Notes: generated from the letters alone by a model not told the origin. 9,112 bases of DNA from Actinomycetales bacterium (GCA_022838965.1 JALHDK010000164.1:1-9112); one strand, 5' to 3'. Positions 1 to 7,075 are shown, numbered from the stretch's first letter. Made by a program: numbers and translations.

Positions 1-396
1 CACGTCCTCCGGGCGTGCCACCACGTGCACCGCAAGCCGCTTGTGGGTGCCTGCCTCGGTGACGTCGAAGCCGGCACCGTCGTCGAGCCGCACCCGCAGC
101 GCGATCGGCGAGCGGCCGGGCTTGAGGGCCGTGGCGGGCACGACGTCGTACCACCGCAGCCACCCCGCCCTGGCGAGGTGGACGAGGAGGTGGGGGCCGT
201 CGTCGGCGGTCGCGAGGTCGATCCACTTGCCGTGGCGGACGACGGCGCCCACCGCCCGGCCCTCAAGGTCCCCGGGCGCGGGCGCGACGGTCTTGAGGGC
301 CCAGATGGCGCCCACCTCGACCCGCGTCATCGTCCGGCCCACGGCGCGGCCGCGCAGGAAGCCGACGAGACCCTCGACCTCCGGCAGTTCAGGCAT
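1..396 (-). CDS. Fpg/Nei-family DNA glycosylase, N-terminal part (runs off the left edge)
   Basis: The first 132 codons are visible and the gene continues beyond base 1. The protein opens with MPELPEVE, the hallmark N-terminus of formamidopyrimidine-DNA glycosylase and endonuclease VIII proteins, where Pro2 is the Schiff-base nucleophile and Glu3 the general acid in base-excision repair of oxidised bases. Lys57 in RHGKWID matches the conserved beta-hairpin lysine of Fpg. HLARAG at residues 73-78 stands where classical Fpg has HLGMSG, and the later segment reads TEAGTHKRLAV (113-123) instead of a DPRRFG-type loop, so the lesion-side loops differ from E. coli Fpg. From memory, this pattern is typical of an actinobacterial Fpg-like subfamily. 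The start at 396 overlaps the end of the upstream kinase gene by 8 bp, so the two are probably co-transcribed and translationally coupled. The helix-two-turn-helix and zinc finger would lie outside the window. The family call is firm; substrate preference is unknown. Confidence 0.9.
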   Translation of the reverse strand, partial: MPELPEVEGLVGFLRGRAVGRTMTRVEVGAIWALKTVAPAPGDLEGRAVGAVVRHGKWIDLATADDGPHLLVHLARAGWLRWYDVVPATALKPGRSPIALRVRLDDGAGFDVTEAGTHKRLAVHVVARPEDV

Positions 397-1306
397 CCGG
401 CAGCTCCGCCCGCCGCGGCGGGTTCGCGCCAGCCCGGGAGACGGTGATCCCGGCACAGGCCAGGGCGCGTGCGACGGCGGGTCGCACGTCCTGGAGTCCG
501 GCGGTGGCGAGCCGCTCCCGTGCGGCCGGACCGCCGAGCAGACCCGCGTCAAGGAGTCCGGAGAGCACCCCCGCCATGAAGGAGTCCCCGGCCCCGACGG
601 TGTCCACCACGCTGACGGGGGCCGCCGGGAGCCTCGCCGTCTCGTTCCCGATGCTGACCAGGACGCCGTCGGCGCCCAGCGTCACCATGACGAGGGCCGG
701 GCCGAGGGCGTGCCAGCGCGCGACGGCCTCCTCCGGCGTCGTCCCGTACAGCCAGGCGACGTCCTCCTCGCTCGCCTTGACGACGTCGGCGAGCGCCACC
801 AGACGTTCGATGGTGGCGGCGGCCGTGGCCGGCTCACCCATGAGGGTGGGACGGGCGTTGGGGTCGCAGGAGATCGTGGCGTGCGGGCGCGAGTGCGCGA
901 CGATCGCGGCGACGGCGTCAGCTCCGGGCGGAAGCGTGGCGGCGATGGACCCGGTGTGGAGATGACCGCCCTCGGGCGCCACGAGGTGCGGGTCCACCTG
1001 CCAGTCGAGATCGAACTCGTAGGTGGCGACCTTCCGCGCGTCCAGGCGCGCGAGCGCGGTGGAGGTGCGCGGCGCGACGTCGCTGCCCGCGGACAGGATC
1101 ACGCCTTCCGCTGCCAGCAGCGCGCGGATGCGCCCGCCCCGCTCGTCGCGTCCGATCCGGGTCGCGAGTGTGGTGGGGTGTCCGAGTCGGGCGAGACCCA
1201 CCGCCACGTTCGCGGGGCTGCCGCCGACATGCTCGGTGGGCATGCCGTCCAGCGGCACGACGATGTCGATGAGGGCCTCGCCCACCACGAGCACGGGGGT
1301 GTCCAT
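389..1306 (-). CDS. PfkB-family carbohydrate kinase, probable fructokinase
   Basis: This 305-residue protein has the usual length and motif order of ribokinase/PfkB sugar kinases, which phosphorylate a sugar hydroxyl with ATP in the cytoplasm. The N-terminal strand VLVVGEALID (5-14) is followed by the glycine pair in HVGGSPANVAVGLARLG (26-42). DPN lies at 148-150, KASEED at 177-182, TLGADG at 209-214 (nucleotide side), and the signature DTVGAGDSF at 235-243 supplies the anion hole and the catalytic Asp241. The overall sequence resembles bacterial fructokinases, and pgi, whose substrate would be the fructose 6-phosphate product, lies 660 bp away. Specificity is therefore inferred and not proven. 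The ATG at 1306 has no Shine-Dalgarno sequence; a TACTGT hexamer sits 7 nt upstream (see promoter), suggesting leaderless translation. The 3' end overlaps the Fpg-like gene by 8 bp. Alternative substrates such as other ketohexoses or nucleosides cannot be excluded. Confidence 0.92.
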   Translation of the reverse strand: MDTPVLVVGEALIDIVVPLDGMPTEHVGGSPANVAVGLARLGHPTTLATRIGRDERGGRIRALLAAEGVILSAGSDVAPRTSTALARLDARKVATYEFDLDWQVDPHLVAPEGGHLHTGSIAATLPPGADAVAAIVAHSRPHATISCDPNARPTLMGEPATAAATIERLVALADVVKASEEDVAWLYGTTPEEAVARWHALGPALVMVTLGADGVLVSIGNETARLPAAPVSVVDTVGAGDSFMAGVLSGLLDAGLLGGPAARERLATAGLQDVRPAVARALACAGITVSRAGANPPRRAELPDA

Positions 1307-1313
1307 GGGGGCA

Positions 1314-1322
1314 ACAGTATTA
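1314..1322 (-). promoter_or_regulatory. Putative -10 region of the sugar kinase gene, leaderless geometry
   Basis: On the minus strand the bases read TAATACTGT from 1322 to 1314. The hexamer TACTGT (1319-1314) is followed by exactly seven bases and then the A of the kinase ATG at 1306. No GGAGG-like sequence precedes the start (upstream bases are TGCCCCC), so the transcript probably begins at the start codon. No good -35 was recognised. Confidence 0.45.
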
Positions 1323-1397
1323 CCGGCGCTGCATCGCGGGGAAGCAGGGCCCGCGCGCCTCCGTGCGGTCGGTCCGCGCTGACGGCGCCTTCCGATG

Positions 1398-1413
1398 ATA
1401 CCCCTAGGGGTAT
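1398..1413. promoter_or_regulatory. CsoR/CstR-type operator in front of the rhodanese lipoprotein gene
   Basis: ATACCCCTAGGGGTAT is a perfect 16-bp palindrome and matches the ATACCC-N4-GGGTAT type of site bound by CsoR/CstR-family repressors (copper or persulfide sensors). It lies between a possible -35 (TTCCGA, 1390-1395) and the -10 hexamer TATACT (1413-1418), sharing one base with the latter, so bound repressor would block RNA polymerase. A near copy precedes the SQR-like gene at 8386. The sulfur-related genes favour a CstR-like persulfide sensor over a copper sensor, but the site alone does not decide this. The repressor gene is not in the window. Confidence 0.8.
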
Positions 1414-1418
1414 ATACT
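1413..1418 (+). promoter_or_regulatory. -10 element of the rhodanese gene, leaderless geometry
   Basis: TATACT matches the -10 consensus at five of six positions. It is followed by exactly 7 nt (CCGGACC) and the ATG at 1426, so transcription should start at or next to the start codon. TTCCGA at 1390-1395 would be a weak -35 with a 17-bp spacer, and that spacer is largely the CsoR/CstR-type palindrome. Confidence 0.6.
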
Positions 1419-1425
1419 CCGGACC

Positions 1426-1878
1426 ATGAGCATCCGCACCTCCCGTCTTGCCACCGCGATCGCCGGGGGCGCCCTCGCCCTCTCCCTGACCCTGTCCGGA
1501 TGCACCGGCGGCGACGGCGGCGGTTCGGCCGGGGCGACGTCGTCGGACGTCAGCGCCCCCCGGATGGGTGAGCACGTCGACGCCACGACTTTCATGGCCG
1601 GGATCCGGGCCGGGAACGTGACCGTCATCGACGTGCGCACCCCGCAGGAGTTCGCCGCCGGCCACATCGAGGGCGCACTCAACATCAACGTCGAGTCCCC
1701 CGACTTCGCCGCCCGGATCGCCGACCTGGACCCTGAGGGCACCTATGCCGTCTACTGCCGGTCCGGGAACCGTTCGCGCGTGGCCGTGCAGCAGATGGAG
1801 CGGGCGGGGCTGACAAACGTGTTCGGGCTCGACGGGGGCATCGGCGCCCTCAGGAAGTCCGACCTCGTCACCGGCTGA
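1426..1878 (+). CDS. Rhodanese-domain lipoprotein (extracytoplasmic sulfurtransferase)
   Basis: This 150-residue single-domain rhodanese is exported and lipid-anchored. Residues 1-25 form a signal peptide: positive SIRTSR, then a hydrophobic Ala/Leu stretch, then the lipobox LSGC with Cys26 as the lipidation site. A Gly/Ser-rich linker follows (27-45). The rhodanese fold spans about 48-150. VIDVRTPQEFAAGHIEGALN (67-86) is the classic CH2A-type motif, and the active-site loop CRSGNRS starts at Cys111, the sulfur-accepting residue. Such proteins move sulfane sulfur from a donor to a thiol acceptor; here this would occur on the outer face of the membrane. The gene stands alone, divergent from the kinase and convergent with pgi, directly behind a CsoR/CstR-type operator and a TATACT -10 that puts the transcript start at the ATG. 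Its physiological acceptor is unknown. The family and lipoprotein calls are secure; a role in sulfide/persulfide response is inferred from the operator. Confidence 0.93.
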   Translation: MSIRTSRLATAIAGGALALSLTLSGCTGGDGGGSAGATSSDVSAPRMGEHVDATTFMAGIRAGNVTVIDVRTPQEFAAGHIEGALNINVESPDFAARIADLDPEGTYAVYCRSGNRSRVAVQQMERAGLTNVFGLDGGIGALRKSDLVTG

Positions 1879-1893
1879 CCCCCGGCAGACGTC

Positions 1894-1957
1894 GGGGAGG
1901 GCACATCCCCCTCCGGGAGCGGGACGCCGCGCCCCCGTTGCAGGATGTGCCCTCCCC
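1894..1957. terminator. Perfect 15-bp inverted repeat between convergent genes, candidate bidirectional terminator
   Basis: GGGGAGGGCACATCC (1894-1908) is repeated as its exact reverse complement at 1943-1957, separated by a 34-nt GC-rich loop. It lies between the rhodanese stop (1878) and the pgi stop (1966, minus), the expected place for a terminator serving both strands. No T-tract follows on either side, so it is not a canonical Rho-independent terminator. Factor-independent stems without a U-tract have been proposed in GC-rich actinobacteria. Protection of mRNA 3' ends is another option. Confidence 0.55.
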
Positions 1958-1965
1958 CGGAGTCC

Positions 1966-3642
1966 TCAGCGCTCGCGGTTCGCCAGGTAGTAGCGCACCA
2001 GCGCCTGCGTGGAGGGATCCTGCGCGGCGAGCGCCGCCTCGTCCCCGGCGACGGCCGGCGCGATCTGCATCGCCAGCTGCTTGCCGAGCTCCACGCCCCA
2101 CTGGTCGAACGAGTCGATGCCCCAGACGATGCCCTGCACGAAGGTGATGTGCTCGTACAGCGCGATCAGCTGGCCGACGACCGACGGGGTGAGCGACGGG
2201 GCCATGATCGAGGTCGTCGGCTTGTTCCCGGCGAAGACACGGGCGGGGACGATCTCCTCCCGGGTGCCCTCGGCCCGGACCTCGTCGGCCGTCTTGCCGA
2301 AGGCGAGCGCCTTCGTCTGCGCGAAGAAGTTCGCGAGGAAGAGCTCGTGGACGTCGTTGTCGCCATCCTTGAGCGGACGGGCCGGGGTGGCGACCGCGAT
2401 GAAGTCGGCGGGAATGAGCCGCGTGCCCTGGTGGATCAGCTGGTAGAAGGCGTGCTGGCCGTTGGTGCCGGGCTCACCCCAGAACACCTCACCGGTGTCC
2501 GTGGTCACCGGGCTGCCGTCCCAGCGCACCGACTTGCCGTTGGACTCCATGGTGAGCTGCTGCAGGTACGCCGCGAACCGGTGGAGGTACTGGGCGTAGG
2601 GCAGCACCGCGTGGGTGTGGGCACCGAGGAAGTTCACGTTCCAGACGTTCAGCAGTCCCATGAGCAACGGGACGTTCTGCGCGGCGGGCGCGGTGCGGAA
2701 GTGGACGTCCATCGCGTGGAAGCCGGCGAGGAAGTCCTTGAAGGCGTCCGGACCGATGGCCACGGCCACCGACGTCCCGACGGCGGAGTCGACCGAGTAC
2801 CGGCCACCCACCCAGTCCCAGAAGCCGAAGGCGTTCTCGGGGTCGATGCCGAAGGCGGCGACCTTGTCCAGCGCCGTGGACACGGCGACGAAGTGCTTGG
2901 CGATGGCCTCCGCATCCTTCTCGGGGCTACCGTCAATGGCGCCCTGCGCCCTCAGGGTGTCCAGCAGCCACGTCCGGACCAGGCGGGCGTTCGTGAGCGT
3001 CTCGAGCGTGGTGAACGTCTTGGACGCCACGATCACGAGCGTGGTCTCGGGGTCGAGGTCGACGGTCTTCTCGTAGCTGTCGGCGGGGTCGATGTTCGAG
3101 ATGAAGCGGCAGGTGAGCCCTTCCTGCACGTAGGGCTTGAGCGCCTCGTACACCATGACGGGCCCGAGGTCGGACCCGCCGATCCCGATGTTGACCACCG
3201 TCTCGATGCGCTTGCCCGTCACGCCCTTCCACTCGCCGGAGCGCACCTTGTCCGCGAAGGCGTAGATCTTCTGCAGCACGGCCTGCACGTCGGCGTCGAC
3301 GTCCTGGCCATCGACGATGAGCTTCGTGCCGGGCGGGTTCCGCAGGGCGGTGTGCAGCACGGAACGGTTCTCGGTGATGTTGATGCGCTCGCCGGTGAAC
3401 ATCGCCTCACGGCGCTCCTCGAGGCCCACCTGCTCGGCGAGCTGGAGGAGGGCGGCCACGATGTCCTCGGTGATGAGGTTCTTCGACAGGTCGACATGGA
3501 GATCGGCGGCCTGGTATGTGAACCGTTCGGCGCGGGCGGGATCAGCGGCGAACCAGCCGCGGAGGTCAGGCGCGAGCGAGTCCCTGAGCTCGGTGAGCTG
3601 CTGCCAGGCTGGGGTGCTGGTGGGGTCGACGGGTGTTTTCAT
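1966..3642 (-). CDS. pgi: Glucose-6-phosphate isomerase
   Basis: This enzyme interconverts glucose 6-phosphate and fructose 6-phosphate in the cytoplasm (glycolysis, gluconeogenesis, pentose-phosphate recycling). From the chosen start it has 558 residues, the usual length for the long bacterial/eukaryotic-type enzyme. Visible motifs are GIGGSDLGP (153-161) and SKTFTT (208-213) for phosphate binding, signature 1 [14 protein letters not shown] (276-289) with Arg281, Glu366 in MESNGK, His397 in NGQHAFY, and signature 2 from [11 protein letters not shown] to Lys521; Glu366, His397 and Lys521 match the family's catalytic residues. The start at 3642 ([13 protein letters not shown]) was chosen because its Met-to-Trp spacing matches E. 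coli Pgi. An ATG at 3654 and a GTG at 3687 are also in frame, and the GTG lies 10 nt after a TAGGCT hexamer. None has a clear Shine-Dalgarno sequence. The gene is convergent with the rhodanese gene and divergent from the 823-residue fusion gene. The identity is very secure; the start is not. Confidence 0.97.
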   Translation of the reverse strand: MKTPVDPTSTPAWQQLTELRDSLAPDLRGWFAADPARAERFTYQAADLHVDLSKNLITEDIVAALLQLAEQVGLEERREAMFTGERINITENRSVLHTALRNPPGTKLIVDGQDVDADVQAVLQKIYAFADKVRSGEWKGVTGKRIETVVNIGIGGSDLGPVMVYEALKPYVQEGLTCRFISNIDPADSYEKTVDLDPETTLVIVASKTFTTLETLTNARLVRTWLLDTLRAQGAIDGSPEKDAEAIAKHFVAVSTALDKVAAFGIDPENAFGFWDWVGGRYSVDSAVGTSVAVAIGPDAFKDFLAGFHAMDVHFRTAPAAQNVPLLMGLLNVWNVNFLGAHTHAVLPYAQYLHRFAAYLQQLTMESNGKSVRWDGSPVTTDTGEVFWGEPGTNGQHAFYQLIHQGTRLIPADFIAVATPARPLKDGDNDVHELFLANFFAQTKALAFGKTADEVRAEGTREEIVPARVFAGNKPTTSIMAPSLTPSVVGQLIALYEHITFVQGIVWGIDSFDQWGVELGKQLAMQIAPAVAGDEAALAAQDPSTQALVRYYLANRER

Positions 3643-3697
3643 CTGCGTGTCCATCCAGGAGAGACCGGCCCGCCTCGGTGCGGGCACCTTCCCTGCC

Positions 3698-3703
3698 AGC
3701 CTA
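3698..3703 (-). promoter_or_regulatory. Putative -10 hexamer for pgi
   Basis: TAGGCT reads on the minus strand from 3703 to 3698. A transcript starting 7 nt further on (3690) would have only a 3-nt leader before the in-frame GTG at 3687, or about 48 nt before the ATG at 3642. No convincing -35 was found. The same hexamer precedes the SGNH hydrolase gene at 7567. Confidence 0.3.
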
Positions 3704-3772
3704 GCGATTCACCTGCCCTTCCACGGGCGGTTGCCATCACCTCATAACGCCGACGCGCCGCCGTCGCCGTCG

Positions 3773-3803
3773 TACGCTCCTGCCAGGACACTCGAGCGGA
3801 GGG
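3773..3803 (+). promoter_or_regulatory. Putative -10 and Shine-Dalgarno of the four-domain sulfur fusion gene
   Basis: GGAGGG at 3798-3803 lies 6 nt before the ATG at 3810 and is a good ribosome binding site, in contrast to the leaderless-looking genes nearby. TACGCT at 3773-3778 could be a -10 but has no recognisable -35. No ATACCC-N4-GGGTAT site was seen anywhere in the 3688-3809 divergent region, so this gene may not be under the same operator as the rhodanese and SQR-like genes. Confidence 0.4.
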
Positions 3804-3809
3804 ACGACG

Positions 3810-6281
3810 ATGAAGCTGGTGGTGGTGGGTGGAGTGGCCGCCGGTGCGTCGGTGGCGGCACGCGCGCGGCGGCTGGACGAGTTCGCGGAGATCATCGTGT
3901 TCGAGCGGAGTCACCACGTGTCCTTCGCCAACTGCGGACTGCCATACCACATCGGCGAGGTGATCACGGACCGCAGCAGACTGCTCCTGCAGACGCCCGC
4001 CAGCCTGCGCGAGACGCTCAACATCGACGTCCGCATCGCCACGGAGGTCACCGCCATCGACCGGGCCCAGCGGGCCGTGACGGTGCGGGAGGTGGACACC
4101 GGCAGGGAGTACACCGAGACCTGGGACAGGCTCGCCCTCTGCCCCGGGGCCGCCGCCATCCGGCCGCCCGTCCCGGGCATCGACCTGCCCGGCATCCACG
4201 TCCTGCGCCGGCTCGGGGACATGGACCGGATCAAGGCGGAGCTCGATGCCGCCATCGCCGAGAAGAAGCGGGGGTCGCGCACCGGGTTCCGGGCGGTCGT
4301 CGTCGGCGCCGGCTACATCGGCATCGAGATGGCGGAGAACTTCATCCACCGGGGCGTGGACGTCGACGTCGTGGAGATGGCGGACCAGATCCTGCCGCCG
4401 CTCGACAAGGAGATGTCGGTCCCCATCGAGCGCCACCTGAAGAGCCGGGGAGTGACGCTGCACCTCACCCAGGGCCCCGGGGGCCGGCTGCGGGTGGAAC
4501 TCGGCAACAGCGAGCTGCTCCTCGCCGACCAGGTCATCCTCGCCACCGGCGTGCGGCCCCGCACCGAGCTCGCCCGCGCGGCGGGGCTCGAGCTGGGGGA
4601 GCGCGGCGGGATCAAGGTCGACACCCACATGCGGACCAGCGATCCCGACATCTTCGCCGCCGGCGACGCCGTCGAGACCCCGCACACCGTGCTCCCCGGG
4701 ATGTGGCTCACCCCCCTGGCCGGCCCCGCGAACCGGCAGGCGCGGGTGGCGGCGGAGAACATCTGCGGCCGCGACACGGAGTACCGTTCCACGCAGGGCA
4801 CCTCGGTGGTGAAGGTGTTCGACATGGTCGCCGGTGGCACCGGGGCGACGGCACGCCAGCTGCGACAGCTGGGCGTCCCGTTCCAGGCGGTGCACGTGCA
4901 CCCCTCCGATCACGCCGGGTACTACCCGGGCGCCACGATGCTGCACCTCAAGGTGCTGTTCGACCCCGGGACCGGACGGCTCCTCGGCGGTCAGGCCGCA
5001 GGGTTCAACGGCGTCGACAAGCGTCTCGACGTCCTCGCCTCCGCGCTGCGGGCCGGCCTGACCGTGTTCGACCTCGAGGAGTTCGAGCTCGCCTACGCTC
5101 CCCCGTTCGGCTCCGCGAAGGACCCGATCAACATGGCGGGCTTCGTGGCGGGCAACGTGATCCGCGGGGACGTGCGGCTCTGGTACGCGGAGGACTGGCC
5201 GGAGGCCACCGAGGGGGCCCGCATCATCGACGTGCGGGGCCCGCAGGAGTACGGCATCTGGCACATCCCCGGCGCGGAGAACGTCCCCCTGCCCGTGCTG
5301 CGCTCCGCCTGCGAGACGTGGGACAAGGACGCGAAGATCCGCCTGAACTGCGCGGTCGGCTTCCGCAGCTACCTCGCCCACCGGATCCTGGTCCAGCGCG
5401 GCTTCACCGACGTCGCCATGCTCTCGGGCGGGTCGACGACGTTCCGGTTCTGGCACGACGTCGAGCCCGCCGAGCTGCGCGCCCCCGCGGCGATGGAGAA
5501 CTACGCGGAGACGGAGTCCCTCGAGGTCCCGTCCGAGGCGACCGGCGTCACGGTCGACCTCGACTGCACCGGGCTCGCCTGTCCGGGTCCGATCCTCAAA
5601 CTCACGGAGCGGATCAACACGCTCAACGACGGCGACGACGTGACGGTGCACGTCTCCGACCCGGGCTTCGCCCAGGACGGCCCGGCGTGGGCGCGCCGCA
5701 ACGGCCACCAGCTCATCTCCATCACGCCGGAGGGCCCCGGCTACCGCGCCACCTTCCGCAAGGGCGGGGCCGTCGGCGCGGACCGGCGAGGCGTGGCAGC
5801 GGCCCCGGCGAAGGGCAAGAGCTCCATGGTGGTCTTCTCCGATGACCTCGACCGGCAACTCGCGGCGTTCATCATCGCGAACGGCGCGCTCGCGATGGGG
5901 GACGACGTCTCGATGTTCTTCACCTTCTGGGGACTCAACGCGCTCCGGCGGTCCACACCGCCCAAACGCGAGCGCGCCACGATGGAGCGACTGTTCAGCG
6001 CGATGATGCCTTCCGGCCCGCAGGACCTGAAACTCTCCCAGCTGCACATGCTGGGAGCGGGCACCCAGCTGATGGGCCGCATCATGAAGGAGAAGAAGGT
6101 CTCCAGCCTGCCGGAGCTGATGGACAGCGCCATGAAGGGCGGCGCCCGCATCGTCGCCTGCACGATGACCATGGACCTGCTCGGCATCGCCCCGTCCGAC
6201 CTGATCGACGGGATCGAGCTCGGCGGGGTGGCGACCTTCCTCGACGACGCCTCGGACTCCCGCACCACGCTCTTCATCTAG
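3810..6281 (+). CDS. CoA-disulfide/persulfide reductase-rhodanese-TusA-DsrE2 fusion protein
   Basis: A single 823-residue cytoplasmic chain carries four sulfur-handling modules. Residues 1-445 form a pyridine nucleotide-disulfide reductase of the CoA-disulfide reductase / NADH-dependent persulfide reductase (Npsr) type: FAD site GGVAAGAS (7-14), active Cys42 in SFANCGLPY, NAD(P) site GAGYIG (167-171 region), FAD motif FAAGDAVE (282-289), and tyrosines in HAGYYPG (371/372) and YAPPFGSAKDP (429) where CoADR has its dimer-interface tyrosines. A rhodanese follows at about 455-555 with loop CAVGFRS at Cys514. A TusA/SirA domain at about 580-650 contains DCTGLACPGPIL with Cys586 and the CPxP-type Cys591. 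A DsrE2-like domain at about 670-823 carries a cysteine in ACTMTMDLLGI (Cys784). CoADR-rhodanese enzymes reduce CoA-disulfide, CoA-persulfide or polysulfide using NAD(P)H; TusA and DsrE proteins carry protein-bound persulfide. Every expected active cysteine is kept, so intramolecular sulfur relay is plausible but inferred. Its 3' end lies 4 bp from the convergent hydrolase gene. Confidence 0.93.
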   Translation: MKLVVVGGVAAGASVAARARRLDEFAEIIVFERSHHVSFANCGLPYHIGEVITDRSRLLLQTPASLRETLNIDVRIATEVTAIDRAQRAVTVREVDTGREYTETWDRLALCPGAAAIRPPVPGIDLPGIHVLRRLGDMDRIKAELDAAIAEKKRGSRTGFRAVVVGAGYIGIEMAENFIHRGVDVDVVEMADQILPPLDKEMSVPIERHLKSRGVTLHLTQGPGGRLRVELGNSELLLADQVILATGVRPRTELARAAGLELGERGGIKVDTHMRTSDPDIFAAGDAVETPHTVLPGMWLTPLAGPANRQARVAAENICGRDTEYRSTQGTSVVKVFDMVAGGTGATARQLRQLGVPFQAVHVHPSDHAGYYPGATMLHLKVLFDPGTGRLLGGQAAGFNGVDKRLDVLASALRAGLTVFDLEEFELAYAPPFGSAKDPINMAGFVAGNVIRGDVRLWYAEDWPEATEGARIIDVRGPQEYGIWHIPGAENVPLPVLRSACETWDKDAKIRLNCAVGFRSYLAHRILVQRGFTDVAMLSGGSTTFRFWHDVEPAELRAPAAMENYAETESLEVPSEATGVTVDLDCTGLACPGPILKLTERINTLNDGDDVTVHVSDPGFAQDGPAWARRNGHQLISITPEGPGYRATFRKGGAVGADRRGVAAAPAKGKSSMVVFSDDLDRQLAAFIIANGALAMGDDVSMFFTFWGLNALRRSTPPKRERATMERLFSAMMPSGPQDLKLSQLHMLGAGTQLMGRIMKEKKVSSLPELMDSAMKGGARIVACTMTMDLLGIAPSDLIDGIELGGVATFLDDASDSRTTLFI

Positions 6282-6285
6282 CCGG

Positions 6286-7068
6286 TCAGCGCGCCTGCGT
6301 GACCCAGGAGAGGTTCCTGTCGTGCTGGTCGAGGAGCCAGTCCGGGGCGTCACGCAGCCGGGGGTCGTCGGTGTGGTCGCCGAGGCCGGTGAGGTAGCGC
6401 AGGTCCATCTCCACCCGTCCGGCCGGGGCGTCCGCGCTACCAGCGACGGCGACGTGCCCGTGGCCCGGCACCAGCGCGACCGCTCCACTGGCGAACGGCG
6501 CCATCACCCGCAGGCCCGCGAGGTAGCCCCGCACGCCCTCGCGGTCGGGGATCGGGATCTCGACGTCGGAGAGCATGTCGCCCGCCACCAGCACGCGCGC
6601 GTCCTCCACCCAGAGGGCCGCGTGCCCGGGACAGTGGGCCCCGTGGGGGAGCACCCGCACGCGCGGCCCCTCCCACGGGATGACGTCGTCCGCCAACCCG
6701 GTGACGGCGCCGACGAGGGACGCCAGATCGGCCGGCCAGTCCGGACCGAGCCCGGCGACGAGCGACGCCTGATGGTCGCGGGCGTACCGCGCGGCGCGCG
6801 GCGTGGACCAGCGGGGCGCATCGCCGAACCGGGGATGCCAGAGCACATGGTCGTAGTGGCCGTGGGTCGCCCAGCCGGCCACCACCAGCAGGCGCTCCCG
6901 CTCGAGCCAGTCCGCAATCGATTCCAGCTCGTCGGGTTCCCAGGCGGGGTCCACCAGGAGCACCTCCCTGCCGCGCGCGGTCATGCGGCCGGCCACGACG
7001 GTGGTGGTGGTCAGCATGCAGCGTGACGTGAACACCCAGATTCCCGGGACGATCTCGCGCGGTCCCAT
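6286..7068 (-). CDS. Metallo-beta-lactamase-fold hydrolase
   Basis: The 260-residue protein has a full metal-ligand set for the metallo-beta-lactamase superfamily: THGHYDH with His69, His71, Asp73 and His74, then His149 in CPGHAALW, Asp164 in VAGDMLSD, and a late His in PGHGH (203 or 205). This arrangement suits a binuclear metal hydrolase in the cytoplasm; no signal peptide is visible. The substrate cannot be read from the sequence. Persulfide dioxygenases (ETHE1 type) belong to the same superfamily and often neighbour SQR and rhodanese genes, but I see no specific ETHE1 signature, so I do not assign that activity. The start at 7068 (MGPREIVPGIWV) was chosen because homology-like sequence begins there and a TACCGT hexamer precedes it by 7 nt. 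An in-frame GTG lies at 7077, and the longer reading to 7257 is low-complexity Arg/Gly/Pro sequence that overlaps the VOC remnant. It converges with the fusion gene. Confidence 0.88.
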   Translation of the reverse strand: MGPREIVPGIWVFTSRCMLTTTTVVAGRMTARGREVLLVDPAWEPDELESIADWLERERLLVVAGWATHGHYDHVLWHPRFGDAPRWSTPRAARYARDHQASLVAGLGPDWPADLASLVGAVTGLADDVIPWEGPRVRVLPHGAHCPGHAALWVEDARVLVAGDMLSDVEIPIPDREGVRGYLAGLRVMAPFASGAVALVPGHGHVAVAGSADAPAGRVEMDLRYLTGLGDHTDDPRLRDAPDWLLDQHDRNLSWVTQAR

Positions 7069-7075
7069 GGATTCC

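Noticed and set aside
41..1429. A 462-codon plus-strand open frame across the Fpg-like and kinase genes.
   Set aside because: The opposite strand contains the PfkB and Fpg motifs; this frame is compositional and low complexity.
1945..3747. A 600-codon plus-strand open frame opposite pgi.
   Set aside because: It is the antisense shadow of a very well-conserved isomerase and has no family features or ribosome site.
3688..3809. A third CsoR/CstR-type operator in the pgi/fusion divergent region.
   Set aside because: No ATACCC or GGGTAT arms are present there, so membership of the fusion gene in the same regulon is not supported by sequence.
6284..6304. Small hairpin GGTCA...TGACC at the convergent ends of the fusion and hydrolase genes as a terminator.
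   Set aside because: The stem is only 5 bp with an 11-nt loop, overlaps the hydrolase coding end, and has no T-run.
3639..6488. A 949-codon open frame on the minus strand opposite the fusion gene.
   Set aside because: Its product is Arg/Gly/Asp/Val/His-rich with no recognisable domain, as expected from the mirror of GC-biased third positions. The plus strand encodes four clear protein families across the same bases.
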